NCBI GenBank assembly: GCA_900469445.1 | Contig: UBXM01000033.1 | Coordinates: forward strand, 131,732 to 195,731 | Length of the DNA stretch: 64,000 nucleotides | Source of the DNA: Hyphomicrobiales bacterium | GTDB lineage: Bacteria; Pseudomonadota; Alphaproteobacteria; Rhizobiales; Rhizobiaceae | Direction: 5' to 3' | Shown here: positions 17,913 through 28,229 of the stretch, piece by piece | Layout of the letters: every line of letters starts with the position of its first letter | How positions within the stretch are numbered: position 1 is the stretch's first letter | Notes under the pieces: model-generated | Seen by the model: only the letters and a program-made list of their open reading frames with translations | Databases searched by the model: none | Told to the model about the DNA's origin: nothing | Translations under genes and position numbers: made by a program

Positions 17913-18031
17913 TGGAAAGTCCCAATTCGGCAGGGTTACTGCGTGGTCTTAAGAAAGGGCTTGTTAACCCCTCAGGCTTGGTTTTGCCAGCCGACCCTGC
18001 CGGATTCGTTAACGGTGTGACTTTCCGGCAT

Positions 18032-19054
18032 TCAGCGGCGCCAGCACCGACCCTCTGTAGCAATACCATAGGATGCCGGTTTGCGGGCATAGCTGGCAAG
18101 GCCCGCAAGTGCTGCCTGCGGATGGGTAACGACAAAGGTCGGTATCGTCTTCATCAGCTCCTTGTGCGGCGCCTTGTCCTCGAATGCGGCTCGGAAGATC
18201 GGTTTTTTCAGCTCCGGCAGAATTTTCGGCGAGATGCCACCGCCAAGGAAAACGCCGCCGCGCGCCATGAAGACAAGCGCAAGATCGCCGGCCAGACGGC
18301 CAAGATAAGTCACGAAAAGCTCCAGCGCTTCCGCGGCCTGGGTGTTCTTTCCGCTCAAGCCCTCTTCCGTCACGTCAGCCGGGCGCTTCATGCTCGGTGC
18401 AACGCCATCGGCGGCGCAGACGGCATTATAGATGTGCAGAAGCCCACGTCCGGAAATGACTTCTTCGGCCGAAACGCGTCCTTCGATGGTCGCAAGATGC
18501 GGGAAGATTTCCAGATCGCGCGGCGTGCGCGGCCCGATATCGACATGGCCACCTTCTCCCGGGACGGGAAACCACGTGTCATGGGCGTGAAGCACACCGG
18601 CAACTCCAAGGCCGGTTCCGGGGCCGAGCACGACGCGGGTTGCATCGACTGCGGGCGTGATCGGACCGATCGGCTCGCGGTCGCTCTCCGTCAAGGTTGC
18701 GACTGCAAGCGCCTGCGCCTCGAAGTCGTTGAGGACAAGCACGGCGTCGAAGCCGAGTTCACCGATCATTTTCTTCGGCCGCACGATCCAATCGCAATTG
18801 GTCAGATCGATTTCATCGCCGTCAATTGGTCCGGCGATCGCAAGTATCGCCGAACGCGGCTTGGGTAGATCCGCATTGTTGAAGACTTTGTCGATGATCG
18901 CGTCGTCGATCGTCTCGTAATCCGCTGTCTGGACATGGACGAAATCCGTCGCCTTGCTTTCGGCATCGGCAAGAATGGAGAAACGGGCATTGGTGCCGCC
19001 GATATCTCCGATCAGGATAGGAAAGGGCAGTGCTTCGGAATGAACATTGGCCAT
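18032..19054 (-). CDS. glk: glucokinase
   Basis: The 340-residue protein is a bacterial glucokinase that makes glucose 6-phosphate with ATP. The phosphate-binding motif [10 protein letters not shown] is near residue 16, followed by LGPGTGLGV and the EGGH motif that contacts glucose. It follows mgsA after 18 bp. After its stop comes a 119-bp gap with 9-bp inverted arms at 17928-17936 and 17994-18002 and otherwise nothing recognised. Confidence 0.96.
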   Translation of the reverse strand: MANVHSEALPFPILIGDIGGTNARFSILADAESKATDFVHVQTADYETIDDAIIDKVFNNADLPKPRSAILAIAGPIDGDEIDLTNCDWIVRPKKMIGELGFDAVLVLNDFEAQALAVATLTESDREPIGPITPAVDATRVVLGPGTGLGVAGVLHAHDTWFPVPGEGGHVDIGPRTPRDLEIFPHLATIEGRVSAEEVISGRGLLHIYNAVCAADGVAPSMKRPADVTEEGLSGKNTQAAEALELFVTYLGRLAGDLALVFMARGGVFLGGGISPKILPELKKPIFRAAFEDKAPHKELMKTIPTFVVTHPQAALAGLASYARKPASYGIATEGRCWRR

Positions 19055-19072
19055 ATGAACGGATCTCGCAGA

Positions 19073-19450
19073 TTACTGGAAGTCGATGAGATGTTCTGCA
19101 GTGGCGCGATTGAGCGCCATCGGGATGTCATAGACGGTCGCGAGCCGCGTCAGCGCCTTGACATCCACATCATGCGGAAGTGCGGAAAGGGGATCGATGA
19201 AGAAGACCAGCATGCTGACTTCGCCGGTCGCGATCATCGCGCCGATCTGCTGGTCACCGCCGAGCGGGCCGCTTTTCAGTCGCGTGACATCGAGACCGGG
19301 AGCAGCCTCTTGAACGCGGCCACCGGTCGTACCTGTCGCGACGATCCTGAATTTCGAGAGTGCCGTTTGGCGTTGGCGGGCAAAATCCGCCATGTCGTCT
19401 TTTTTCAGATCATGCGCGATGAGCGCGATGCACGGCTTGGCCGGTTCCAA
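19073..19450 (-). CDS. mgsA: methylglyoxal synthase
   Basis: MgsA turns dihydroxyacetone phosphate into methylglyoxal and phosphate, a bypass that relieves sugar-phosphate build-up. The 125-residue protein has the family motifs: [10 protein letters not shown] at the N-terminus, [20 protein letters not shown] and [14 protein letters not shown] with the catalytic aspartate. The start is a TTG at 19450: GGAGG lies six bases upstream and no ATG is suitably placed. Placement next to glk suggests control of upper glycolysis. Confidence 0.96.
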   Translation of the reverse strand: MEPAKPCIALIAHDLKKDDMADFARQRQTALSKFRIVATGTTGGRVQEAAPGLDVTRLKSGPLGGDQQIGAMIATGEVSMLVFFIDPLSALPHDVDVKALTRLATVYDIPMALNRATAEHLIDFQ

Positions 19451-19567
19451 GGCATTCCTCCATCAGGCCTGTGAAGGCCAAATCCATTTGCCTTGGCGTT
19501 CTATCGTGCTGCTATCGATAAGGGAAGGCTCGGCGTTGTCGCTGCACCGGCAGGATATTCGATGCGC

Positions 19568-20629
19568 TTAACGGAAGGGGCGCTCGCGCGGCAGCGGCAC
19601 CTCTGCGGGAACGTTGGCGGGATCGGACGCGATTGCATCATCAATCTGACCGACGGCTGCAGGCGGCGCTGGCTGGCTCGAATAGGCGACAGGCTCGCCT
19701 CCATAGGTGGCTTCGGCTTCCGAGTGCGATGGAGCCGCAAGCACCGCAGTACATGCCTTCGGCAGATCCGACAGCATCACCTGGCGCGGTTTGACCGGCT
19801 TCTTGTTCGGGTCGGCTGGTTTCGGCGGAGCCCAGGGTTCTTTTGTAAACCACCAGGCAAGCGCCTTGCTGTCGCAATCGTCCGTGGAAGGCGTTGCCGC
19901 CTGCCGCTCACAGCCGGCAGCGCCGGGCGGGCAATTCATGCGGATATGAAAATGTTCGTCATGCCCGTAGACCGGGCGCACCTTGCCGAGCAGGCTTCGG
20001 TCGCCGGTCCAGGTCTGGCAGAGCTTTTTCTTGATTGCGGGATTGACGAAGATACGCTGAACCTGGGGATAACTCGCCGCCTGCATCACGAGGCGAGCAT
20101 GTGTACTCGTCCATTTGCGTGAATCGACCGTGAGGAACTTGCTCTTGTCCAGCATGGAGGTGAAAGGCAGATTTTCCCGCTGCTGGGCCGTCATCGGCTG
20201 GCCAGGTTTTGGCGTAAACCAGATGTCGGCATCAAGGCCGATCTGGTGCGATGCATGGCCACTCGGCATCGGTCCGCCACGGGGCTGGGAAATATCGCCG
20301 ACCAGAATGCCCGTTCCCCAACCGAGACCTGCAGCATCGCGGGAAAACTGTTCGAGCAGATCGATCATCGCAGGATTGCCCCAGCGGCGGTTGCGCGAAA
20401 GCCGCATCGCCTGCCAGGTCGGTCCATCGGTCGGCAAAGCCACGGCACCGGACATGCAGCCCTTGGCATAAAAGCCGAGAGGCGCGGGAGGTGCGGCATT
20501 CGGCAGCCTGACGGCGCCGAAAAGCTGTTTGGCGGGCGTGCCGTCCTGCGCCATCGACGGCTCTGCCAGAGAGCCGCACAACATAGCCGTTGCTGCCAGT
20601 CCGAGGACCATGTTTGAAATCGATTTCAT
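19568..20629 (-). CDS. mepA: penicillin-insensitive murein endopeptidase MepA
   Basis: MepA is a periplasmic LAS metallopeptidase that cuts D-Ala-DAP cross-links in peptidoglycan. The 353-residue protein begins with a signal peptide at the ATG at 20629 (cleavage near residue 27, after SMA). It has the zinc motif SGHASHQIGLDAD at about 123-135 and the second site GHDEHFHIR further on, plus several cysteines likely to form disulfides. The C-terminal 60 residues are proline-rich or low complexity. The frame is open five codons further upstream to a TTG. Confidence 0.93.
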   Translation of the reverse strand: MKSISNMVLGLAATAMLCGSLAEPSMAQDGTPAKQLFGAVRLPNAAPPAPLGFYAKGCMSGAVALPTDGPTWQAMRLSRNRRWGNPAMIDLLEQFSRDAAGLGWGTGILVGDISQPRGGPMPSGHASHQIGLDADIWFTPKPGQPMTAQQRENLPFTSMLDKSKFLTVDSRKWTSTHARLVMQAASYPQVQRIFVNPAIKKKLCQTWTGDRSLLGKVRPVYGHDEHFHIRMNCPPGAAGCERQAATPSTDDCDSKALAWWFTKEPWAPPKPADPNKKPVKPRQVMLSDLPKACTAVLAAPSHSEAEATYGGEPVAYSSQPAPPAAVGQIDDAIASDPANVPAEVPLPRERPFR

Positions 20630-20804
20630 GAACTTCCGCCGCAAATCACTTGTCCTGCGAGTTTAATCTGAAATGCGATTTTGGTGAAATGGAGATCGCC
20701 GCAAGTCGCCGGTCGCGATAAATAGCTTGTGAGCGCACGCTCCTGTTTTTTGCCTCCTTTTGCCTTATGCTTCGATGCAACAAATCGAATGAAAAGGGAA
20801 AAGC

Positions 20805-22640
20805 ATGGATTTGGCCCGGCTGCAGAAGGGTATCGCAATCGTCTTGGCGGCTTCGGTCATGGCATCATGGGCGGTGGCTGATGAGCTGAAATGGCGCCAC
20901 GGCATGGCCGTGGTCGGTGAACCTGAACTGCCGGCAGATTTCAAGGAGCTTCCCTATGTTGATGTGAACGCGCCCAAGGCCGGCGAACTCAAGCTGGCGC
21001 AGGAAGGCACATTCGACAACCTGAACCCGGTGATCGATCGGGGCGCCATTGCAGCCAGCGTAACCATGATTTTCGACACGCTGATGAAGCGCTCGGAAAA
21101 CGAGGTGTTCGGCACCTATGGTCTGCTGGCCGAATCGGTTGCTTATCCCGATGACATGTCGTCGGTCACCTTTCGCCTGAGACAGGAAGCCAAATGGGCC
21201 GATGGTGAACCGGTGACCCCGGAAGACGTGGTGTTCAGCCTGGAAATGCTGAAGCAGCATAGCGCTTTTTATTCCGGCTACTATCGGCACGTGACCGGCG
21301 TGGAAAAGACCGGTGATCGCGAAGTGACCTTCCGCTTCGACGAGAAGAACAACAAGGAACTGCCGTCGATCGTCGGTGATTTCCCGATCCTGCCGAAACA
21401 CTGGTGGGAAGGCACCGACGCTCAGGGCAAAAAGCGTGATATCTCGCGCACTACGCTGGAAGTGCCGATGGGGTCCGGACCTTACAAGGTCGCCTCGGTA
21501 CAGCCGGGCTCGGTCATTCGTTATGAATTGCGGGATGATTATTGGGGCAAGGATCTGCCGATCAATCGCGGCCAGTATAATTTCCGCACCATCAGCTACA
21601 CCTATTTCTCCGACTCCGACGTGCAGTTCGAGGCGTTCCGGGCCGGCAATGTCGATTACCGGCAGGAAAACAGCTCCAGCCGTTGGGCCACACGCTACGA
21701 TTTCGATGCGGTCAAGGATGGTCGCGTCACCAAGGAAGTTCTGACCAACCCATTCAAGGCGGTCGGTGTGATGCAGGCCTATGTGCCGAATATGCGCCGC
21801 GACATCTTCAAGGATGCACGCGTCCGCGAGGCATTGAATTACGCCTATGACTTCGAAGACCTCAACAAGAACCTCGCCTTTGGCGGCTTGAAGCGGGTCG
21901 ACAGTTTCTTCTGGGGAACCGAGCTTGCCTCTTCCGGCCTGCCTGAGGGCAAGGAACTCGAAATCCTCAACGAACTGAAGGACAAGGTCCCGCCGGACGT
22001 CTTCACCAAACCCTATGCCAATCCGGTGGGTGGCGATCCGAACAAGGTGCGCGACAATCTTCGCACGGCGGTTGGCCTGCTGAAACAGGCAGGCTTCGAG
22101 CTGAAGGGCAACCGCATGGTCAACACCAAGACCGGCCAGCCCTTGGGCTTTGAAATCCTGTTGAACAATGCCGGCCAGGAACGCACGGTGACGCCCTATA
22201 TCAACAGCCTCAAGAAGATCGGCATCGATGCCCGCATCCGCACCGTCGATGCGTCGCAATATATCAACCGTATCCGCAGCTTCGATTACGACATGATTTT
22301 CAGCGGCTGGGCGCAGACCATGAACCCCGGAAACGAACAGAACGAATATTGGGGCTCTGAATCCGTCGACCGACAGGGATCGCGCAACTATGCCGGTATC
22401 GCCGATCCGGCAGTCGACATCCTGATCAAGAAGATCGTCTTCGCTCCCAACCGCGAGGATCAGGTTGCCGCGATCAAGGCGATGGACCGCGTACTGCTCG
22501 CCAACCACTATGTGGTGCCGATGTTTTATTCCGGCGAAGAAAAGATCGCCTACTGGAACAGGATCGGCCATCCGGAAAAGCTCCCGGAATATGATACCGG
22601 TTTTCCTCATGCATGGTTTGCCAAGCAACCCGGCAAGTAA
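20805..22640 (+). CDS. yejA: ABC transporter periplasmic binding protein, YejA type
   Basis: This is a family-5 binding protein for peptides or related compounds, 611 residues, with a signal peptide of about 25 residues. The long form with KWRHGMAVVGEPELP near the mature N-terminus and the order of partner genes point to YejA, which in enterobacteria is linked to import of peptide-like compounds including microcin C. It is divergent from mepA. A 179-bp gap with a palindromic element separates it from yejB. Confidence 0.9.
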   Translation: MDLARLQKGIAIVLAASVMASWAVADELKWRHGMAVVGEPELPADFKELPYVDVNAPKAGELKLAQEGTFDNLNPVIDRGAIAASVTMIFDTLMKRSENEVFGTYGLLAESVAYPDDMSSVTFRLRQEAKWADGEPVTPEDVVFSLEMLKQHSAFYSGYYRHVTGVEKTGDREVTFRFDEKNNKELPSIVGDFPILPKHWWEGTDAQGKKRDISRTTLEVPMGSGPYKVASVQPGSVIRYELRDDYWGKDLPINRGQYNFRTISYTYFSDSDVQFEAFRAGNVDYRQENSSSRWATRYDFDAVKDGRVTKEVLTNPFKAVGVMQAYVPNMRRDIFKDARVREALNYAYDFEDLNKNLAFGGLKRVDSFFWGTELASSGLPEGKELEILNELKDKVPPDVFTKPYANPVGGDPNKVRDNLRTAVGLLKQAGFELKGNRMVNTKTGQPLGFEILLNNAGQERTVTPYINSLKKIGIDARIRTVDASQYINRIRSFDYDMIFSGWAQTMNPGNEQNEYWGSESVDRQGSRNYAGIADPAVDILIKKIVFAPNREDQVAAIKAMDRVLLANHYVVPMFYSGEEKIAYWNRIGHPEKLPEYDTGFPHAWFAKQPGK

Positions 22641-22717
22641 GATGCTTGCGCGGTGGAGGCCCAACTGTTCCAAATGGCCGGATTGATTCGCTTGGAGAAG
22701 TTCCGGCAAAAGCGCGA

Positions 22718-22742
22718 AGCGGCTTTCCGTTTGGAAACCGCT
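22718..22742. repeat. palindromic intergenic element between yejA and yejB
   Basis: AGCGGCTTTCC and GGAAACCGCT pair around GTTT, with one bulged base. The surrounding words (GGCAAAAGCGCGAAGCGG) look to me like a repeated intergenic palindrome common in rhizobial genomes. This is recalled from pattern and no second copy was found in this window. Confidence 0.4.
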
Positions 22743-22819
22743 CTAGGAATGAAGGAAGCCCGATTGATCGTTGCAGGGAACCGCGGTGATATGACCGAAC
22801 CGTTCGGCGGGATGTTCTG

Positions 22820-23902
22820 ATGGGCGCCTATATTCTACGACGTCTGCTGCTGATGATCCCGACGATTGTCGGCATCATGGCGATTTCGTTTCTGATCGTG
22901 CAGTTCGCGCCGGGCGGTCCTGTCGAACAGATCATCGCACAGGTTCAGGGACAGGATTCCGGCGACCGTCTGTCGGGAGCCAGCAACGATCTGTCGGCTC
23001 AGGGCGTCAGCGCCGAATCGAACTATCGCGGCGCCCAGGGTCTCGATCCGGAATTCATCAAGAAGCTCGAGCAGCAGTTCGGTTTCGACAAGCCGCCGCT
23101 CACCCGTTTCCTCGACATGATGTGGAACTACATCCGCTTCGATTTCGGCGAGAGCTTCTTCCGCAACACGCCGGTGATCGATCTCATCATCGACAAGCTG
23201 CCGGTCTCCATCTCGCTCGGCTTCTGGATCCTGATCGTCTCCTACCTGATCTCCATACCGCTCGGCATCCGCAAGGCGGTGAAGGACGGATCGAGCTTCG
23301 ACATCTGGACGTCGGGCGTCATCATCGTCGGTTATGCGGTACCGAGCTTCCTGTTCGGCATCCTGCTGATCGTCATGTTCGCCGGCGGTTCCTTCTTCGA
23401 CTGGTTCCCGCTGCGTGGCCTCGTTTCGGACAATTTCGACGATCTGACCTGGTACCAGAAGATCGGCGACTATTTCTGGCACCTCACATTGCCGCTGATC
23501 GCCATGTCGCTCTCGGCCTTCGCCACGACGACATTGTTGACGAAAAACTCCTTCATCGACGAGATCAAGAAACAGTATGTCACGACTGCCCGAGCGAAAG
23601 GCCTGAACGAGCGTCAGGTTCTCTACGGACACGTCTTCCGCAACGCCATGCTGATAGTCATCGCCGGTTTCCCCGGCGCCTTCATCTCGGCCTTCTTCAC
23701 GGGTTCGCTGCTGATCGAGAATATCTTCTCTCTCGATGGTCTCGGACGGCTCGGTTACCTCTCGATCGTCAATCGCGACTATCCGATCGTCTTCGGCACA
23801 CTCTTCATCTTTTCGCTGATGGGCCTCGTCGTGAACCTCGTCTCCGACCTGATCTATACCTGGATCGATCCGCGTATCGATTTCGAGCGGAGGGACGTCT
23901 GA
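22820..23902 (+). CDS. yejB: ABC transporter permease, YejB type
   Basis: This is the first membrane subunit of the YejABEF importer, 360 residues, with one N-terminal and about five further membrane segments. It has a long periplasmic loop after the first helix and the DppB-type cytoplasmic loop [22 protein letters not shown]. The gene begins 179 bp after yejA, and its stop overlaps the yejE start as TGATG. Confidence 0.94.
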   Translation: MGAYILRRLLLMIPTIVGIMAISFLIVQFAPGGPVEQIIAQVQGQDSGDRLSGASNDLSAQGVSAESNYRGAQGLDPEFIKKLEQQFGFDKPPLTRFLDMMWNYIRFDFGESFFRNTPVIDLIIDKLPVSISLGFWILIVSYLISIPLGIRKAVKDGSSFDIWTSGVIIVGYAVPSFLFGILLIVMFAGGSFFDWFPLRGLVSDNFDDLTWYQKIGDYFWHLTLPLIAMSLSAFATTTLLTKNSFIDEIKKQYVTTARAKGLNERQVLYGHVFRNAMLIVIAGFPGAFISAFFTGSLLIENIFSLDGLGRLGYLSIVNRDYPIVFGTLFIFSLMGLVVNLVSDLIYTWIDPRIDFERRDV

Positions 23903-25047
23903 TGAACGCACCCTCTGCAGCGCCGGCCGCTATGGCAGCCCCCGCCAAGCGCCCGTTCCTGTCGCCGACCAGCAAACGCCGGCTCGCCAATTTCAAGGCG
24001 AACAAACGTGGCTTCTGGTCGTTCTGGATCTTCCTCGTTCTGTTCACCTTGAGTCTGTTTGCCGAATTCATCGCCAATGACCGGCCGATCGTCGCCTCCT
24101 ACAAGGGCGAGATCCTCTATCCGGTTCTGGTCGATTACCCCGAAGAGAAATTCGGCGGCTTTTTGGCGACGACCGACTACCGGTCCGATTTCATCCAGGA
24201 AGAGATCAACACCAATGGCTGGATGATCTGGCCTCCGATCCGCTATTCCTACCAGACGGTCAATTCGCAGATCCCCCATTCGGCGCCGACTGAGCCCTTC
24301 TGGCTGATGGCCAAGGCCGATCGCTGCAAGGCCTATCCGCAAGGGGATCAGGATCCGAACTGCATCATCGGCAATCTGAATTGGCTCGGTACCGATGATC
24401 AGGCGCGTGATGTCATGGCGCGGATGATCTACGGTTTCCGCATTTCCGTCCTTTTCGGTCTGGCGCTCACCATCTGCTCGGCCATTATCGGCGTCGGAGC
24501 CGGTGCCGTGCAGGGGTATTTCGGCGGCTGGACGGATCTTTTGATGCAGCGTTTCATCGAGATCTGGTCGGCCATGCCGGTGCTCTACATCCTGCTGATC
24601 ATCGCCTCCATATTGCCGCCCGGCTTCTTCATCCTGCTCGGCATATTGCTGCTCTTCTCCTGGGTCAGCCTCGTCGGTGTGGTGCGGGCAGAGTTCCTTC
24701 GCGCCCGCAATTTCGAATATGTGCGGGCCGCCCGTGCGCTCGGCGTCGGCAACTGGACGATCATGTATCGCCACCTCCTGCCGAACGCGATGGTCGCGAC
24801 GCTGACCTTCCTGCCCTTCATTCTGTCCGGTTCGATCGCGACCCTGACCTCGCTCGATTTCCTCGGCTTCGGCATGCCGCCCGGCTCGCCGTCGCTGGGT
24901 GAAATGATCGCCCAGGGCAAGAACAATCTTCAGGCGCCCTGGCTGGGGCTCACCGCCTTCTTCACCATGTCCATCATGCTGTCGCTCCTGATCTTCATCG
25001 GCGAAGCGGTGCGTGATGCCTTCGACCCCCGCAAGACGTTCCGGTGA
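23902..25047 (+). CDS. yejE: ABC transporter permease, YejE type
   Basis: This is the second membrane subunit of the YejABEF importer, 381 residues. An N-terminal cytoplasmic tail of about 45 residues precedes the first helix, a large periplasmic loop follows, and the DppC-type core ends with RAARALGVGNWTIMYRHLLPN and FLGFGMPPG motifs. The ATG at 23902 overlaps the yejB stop; the frame is open upstream, but that region is a shadow of yejB. Confidence 0.94.
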   Translation: MNAPSAAPAAMAAPAKRPFLSPTSKRRLANFKANKRGFWSFWIFLVLFTLSLFAEFIANDRPIVASYKGEILYPVLVDYPEEKFGGFLATTDYRSDFIQEEINTNGWMIWPPIRYSYQTVNSQIPHSAPTEPFWLMAKADRCKAYPQGDQDPNCIIGNLNWLGTDDQARDVMARMIYGFRISVLFGLALTICSAIIGVGAGAVQGYFGGWTDLLMQRFIEIWSAMPVLYILLIIASILPPGFFILLGILLLFSWVSLVGVVRAEFLRARNFEYVRAARALGVGNWTIMYRHLLPNAMVATLTFLPFILSGSIATLTSLDFLGFGMPPGSPSLGEMIAQGKNNLQAPWLGLTAFFTMSIMLSLLIFIGEAVRDAFDPRKTFR

Positions 25048-25048
25048 T

Positions 25049-26680
25049 ATGATGACAGACGCTCTCCTTTTCGTCCGGGACCTGTCCGTAGCCTTCCATC
25101 AGGGGGAAGCGGAATCGCTCGCCGTCGATCACGTCTCTTTCGATATCCAGCCGGGCGAAGTTCTCGCACTGGTTGGCGAATCGGGATCGGGCAAGTCGGT
25201 CTCGGCCAATTCGATCCTGAAGCTTCTGCCCTATCCGGCCGCAAGCCACCCGTCGGGCGAAATCCTCTTCCAGGGCAAGGATCTCTTGAAGGCATCCGAA
25301 GCGGAGCTGCGCCATGTGCGCGGCAACGACATCACGATGATCTTCCAGGAGCCGATGACGTCGCTCAATCCGCTTCACACGATCGAGAAGCAGATCGGCG
25401 AAATCCTTGAAATGCACCAGGCGATGACCGGGAGCGCTGCCCGCGGCCGTATTCTGGAACTGCTTAATCAGGTCGGCATCCGCGAACCGGAAAAGCGTCT
25501 GACCGCCTATCCGCACGAACTCTCCGGTGGCCAGCGTCAGCGCGTGATGATCGCCATGGCGCTTGCCAACCGGCCGAAGCTTCTGATCGCCGACGAGCCG
25601 ACGACGGCTCTCGACGTCACCGTGCAGGCGCAGATTCTGGAATTGCTCAAAACGCTGAAGGGCGAGCATGGCATGTCCATGTTGTTCATCACCCACGACC
25701 TCGGCATCGTCCGCAAATTTGCTGATCGCGTCTGCGTCATGACCAAGGGCAAGATCGTCGAGGAAGGCTCGGTCACCGATGTCTTCGAACGTCCACAGCA
25801 CCCTTACACGCAGCATCTGCTCGCCTCAGAGCCTCGGGGCGAACCGCCTGTCGCCGATCCGGCGCGTCCGGTCGTGATGGAAGCGAAGGACTTGCGTGTC
25901 TGGTTCCCGATCAAGGCCGGCTTCATGCGCAAGGTCGTCGATCACGTAAAGGCTGTCGACGGCGTCGACCTGACGCTCAGGGCCGGTGAAACGCTGGGTA
26001 TCGTCGGCGAATCCGGTTCCGGCAAGACGACGCTCGGTCTGGCACTGGCAAGGCTGATCGCTTCGGAAGGCCGGATCGTCTTCATCGGCGATGCGATCAA
26101 CGGCCATTCCTTCAAGCAGATGCTGCCCTATCGCAGCCGTCTTCAGGTGGTCTTTCAGGATCCCTTCGGTTCGCTCAGCCCCCGCATGCCGGTGGGTGAA
26201 ATCATCGCGGAAGGCCTCAAGGTCCATGAGCGCTCGCTTTCCGCCGATGAGCGCGACCAACGCGTTGCATGGGCTCTGCAGGAAGTCGGTCTCGATCCTG
26301 AAACCCGCTGGCGTTACCCACACGAATTTTCCGGCGGCCAGCGGCAGCGTATCGCCATTGCCCGCGCCATGGTGCTCAAACCCCGTTTCGTCATGCTGGA
26401 CGAGCCGACCTCTGCACTCGACATGACGGTGCAGGCGCAGGTCGTCGATCTCCTGCGCGATCTGCAGGCCAAACATGATCTCGCTTATCTCTTCATCAGC
26501 CATGACTTGAAGGTGGTGAAGGCGCTTGCCAACCATGTCATCGTCATGCGCATGGGCAAGGTGGTGGAGGAGGGGCCATCGGAAGTGATCTTCCGGGCGC
26601 CGAAAGAAGATTACACCAAGGCGCTGATGGCCGCGGCCTTCAAGATGGAAGCGGTCGAAACCGGCGCGGTTGGTCAATAG
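25049..26680 (+). CDS. yejF: ABC transporter ATP-binding protein with two ATPase domains, YejF type
   Basis: The 543-residue protein fuses the two ATPases of the YejABEF importer. Each half has GESGSGK-type Walker A, FSGGQRQR or LSGGQRQR signature and a DEPT Walker B, so both sites look active. Two adjacent ATGs (25049 and 25052) directly follow the yejE stop and either could be used. A hydroxyacid reductase gene follows after 18 bp. Confidence 0.95.
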   Translation: MMTDALLFVRDLSVAFHQGEAESLAVDHVSFDIQPGEVLALVGESGSGKSVSANSILKLLPYPAASHPSGEILFQGKDLLKASEAELRHVRGNDITMIFQEPMTSLNPLHTIEKQIGEILEMHQAMTGSAARGRILELLNQVGIREPEKRLTAYPHELSGGQRQRVMIAMALANRPKLLIADEPTTALDVTVQAQILELLKTLKGEHGMSMLFITHDLGIVRKFADRVCVMTKGKIVEEGSVTDVFERPQHPYTQHLLASEPRGEPPVADPARPVVMEAKDLRVWFPIKAGFMRKVVDHVKAVDGVDLTLRAGETLGIVGESGSGKTTLGLALARLIASEGRIVFIGDAINGHSFKQMLPYRSRLQVVFQDPFGSLSPRMPVGEIIAEGLKVHERSLSADERDQRVAWALQEVGLDPETRWRYPHEFSGGQRQRIAIARAMVLKPRFVMLDEPTSALDMTVQAQVVDLLRDLQAKHDLAYLFISHDLKVVKALANHVIVMRMGKVVEEGPSEVIFRAPKEDYTKALMAAAFKMEAVETGAVGQ

Positions 26681-26698
26681 CAGCAGGAGGAGGATAAA

Positions 26699-27649
26699 TT
26701 GTCGGATAAGGGCTCGGTCGTTATCGACCTGAAATTCGAACGCCGTGACGTGGATCGCGCCTTGGCTGGCGCGCTCGCCGGGCGGCAGGTCCAGCATGCC
26801 TCCGATAAATCGGCCGATTTATCCAATGCAAGCTATGCATTCCTCTGGAAACCGGATCTCGATCTGTTCGAGCGTGCGCCAAATCTGAAAGTGCTGTTTT
26901 CGGGTGGTGCCGGTGTGGATTCGATCCTCGCCACTCCCGGCTTGCCCGATATCCCGATCGTCCGTTTCGTCGATGACAGCCTGACGACGCGCATGAGCGA
27001 ATGGGTCGTGCTTCAGTGCCTCAGCCACCTGCGTCAGGTTCCGGCCTATCTCGTCCAGCAGCGCTCCCGCACATGGAAGGAGCTTCCCCAGCCGGAAGCC
27101 AAAGACGTGACCGTCGGCGTCATGGGGCTCGGCGTGCTTGGGCAGGACGCAGCGCGCAAGCTGAAGGTCATGGGCTTTAATGTCATCGGCTGGTCGCGCA
27201 CCGCCAAGGCCGTCGAAGGCATCGAAACCTACGATTCTTCCGGGCTCGATGCCTTTCTGGCGCGCACCGATATTCTTGTCGGGCTGCTGCCGCTGACGAA
27301 CGAAACCCGAGGCATCTTCAATGCATCGCTCTTCGCCAAGCTTCGTCGGGATGGCGCGCTTGGAAAGCCGGTCTTTATCAATGCCGGACGTGGCGGCAGC
27401 CAGGTCGAACCGGATCTGATCGCCGCTCTCGAAAATGGCGTCCTCGGTGGAGCATCCCTCGATGTTTTCGAGCGGGAGCCTTTGTCGCCCGACAGTCGTT
27501 TCTGGTCCATGGACAATGTGATCGTGACACCCCACGCAGCCTCCGCCTCAGATGTCCGGGCGCTGTTGCGCAATGCGGAAGTGCAGATGGAGCGTTTCGA
27601 AAGAGGCGAGCCGTTACAGCATGTCGTGGACAGGACGACCGGCTACTAG
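26699..27649 (+). CDS. D-isomer-specific 2-hydroxyacid dehydrogenase, GhrA-like
   Basis: The 316-residue protein is an NAD(P)-dependent 2-hydroxyacid dehydrogenase close to glyoxylate/hydroxypyruvate reductase A. It shows a Rossmann motif GVMGLGVLGQ near residue 138, the catalytic arginine in INAGRGG, and the catalytic histidine in VTPHAAS. It starts at a TTG with a strong AGGAGGAGG site seven bases upstream. It is likely cotranscribed with yejABEF, but a functional link is not evident. Confidence 0.9.
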   Translation: MSDKGSVVIDLKFERRDVDRALAGALAGRQVQHASDKSADLSNASYAFLWKPDLDLFERAPNLKVLFSGGAGVDSILATPGLPDIPIVRFVDDSLTTRMSEWVVLQCLSHLRQVPAYLVQQRSRTWKELPQPEAKDVTVGVMGLGVLGQDAARKLKVMGFNVIGWSRTAKAVEGIETYDSSGLDAFLARTDILVGLLPLTNETRGIFNASLFAKLRRDGALGKPVFINAGRGGSQVEPDLIAALENGVLGGASLDVFEREPLSPDSRFWSMDNVIVTPHAASASDVRALLRNAEVQMERFERGEPLQHVVDRTTGY

Positions 27650-27742
27650 GTCGAGCTTCTGCCGGCAGCGGGAACGAAATCCGCCGGGCGTTCGTTTGTT
27701 TCCATGCGCCGGGTACGACCGGCAGAACAAGGAGCGCAAGCG

Positions 27743-28069
27743 ATGGATACCCGTTCCGACCCGCGGGAAGCAGACGCCCGCCACCCGAACCCGATAGGTT
27801 CTCCCGTCGAAGAGACGGCAACCGAAGCCCGGCAGGGCAGCAAGGGCACCCCGGTGCTGAAGATGCTGGTTGCCGGCCTCGTGCTGGCAGGGCTGGCATG
27901 GGGTGCGGCGGAATGGTGGGGCCAGACTACAGCGCCGCCGGCTGAGCAGACCGCCACACCTCCGGCCGGTGAAAATACCCCAGGCAATTCCGGGGCGGCG
28001 CCCACCAACGATCCCGTAACCCAGCAAAACGCGCCCGCCACAACCGACAGGCCATCGGGAAATCCATGA
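27743..28069 (+). CDS. small single-pass membrane protein of unknown function
   Basis: The 108-residue protein has a hydrophilic N-terminus of about 35 residues, one membrane segment (VLKMLVAGLVLAGLAWGAAEWW, about residues 38-59 in part) and a C-terminal tail rich in Ala, Pro, Thr and Asn that would be disordered. AAGGAG eight bases before the ATG at 27743 supports that start over an upstream one. No family was recognised. Confidence 0.65.
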   Translation: MDTRSDPREADARHPNPIGSPVEETATEARQGSKGTPVLKMLVAGLVLAGLAWGAAEWWGQTTAPPAEQTATPPAGENTPGNSGAAPTNDPVTQQNAPATTDRPSGNP

Positions 28070-28086
28070 TACCCTGAAAGCGGTAG

Positions 28087-28109
28087 CGGCCGCAGTACCG
28101 CTGCGGCCG
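28087..28109 (+). terminator. hairpin after the small membrane protein gene
   Basis: CGGCCGCAG and CTGCGGCCG form a perfect 9-bp stem with a 5-base loop 18 bp after the stop codon. A run of seven Ts follows about 22 bases later rather than at once, so it is a terminator-like element of uncertain strength ahead of pncB. Confidence 0.5.
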
Positions 28110-28229
28110 AACTGTGTTCTGGACTTAATCGATTTTTTTCTCGATAAAGCTGCCGGGAGGTAGGATCGTTAGCTTGCCTCTTTAGCGAGTGAGGCCGACC
28201 GGTCACAGGCGACCGGGACAGGGGCAGGC

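Noticed and set aside
20865-22709. A 614-codon open frame antisense to yejA
   Set aside because: It mirrors a well-identified binding-protein gene with signal peptide and has low-plausibility composition rich in His, Arg and Asp, as codon-shadow translations have.
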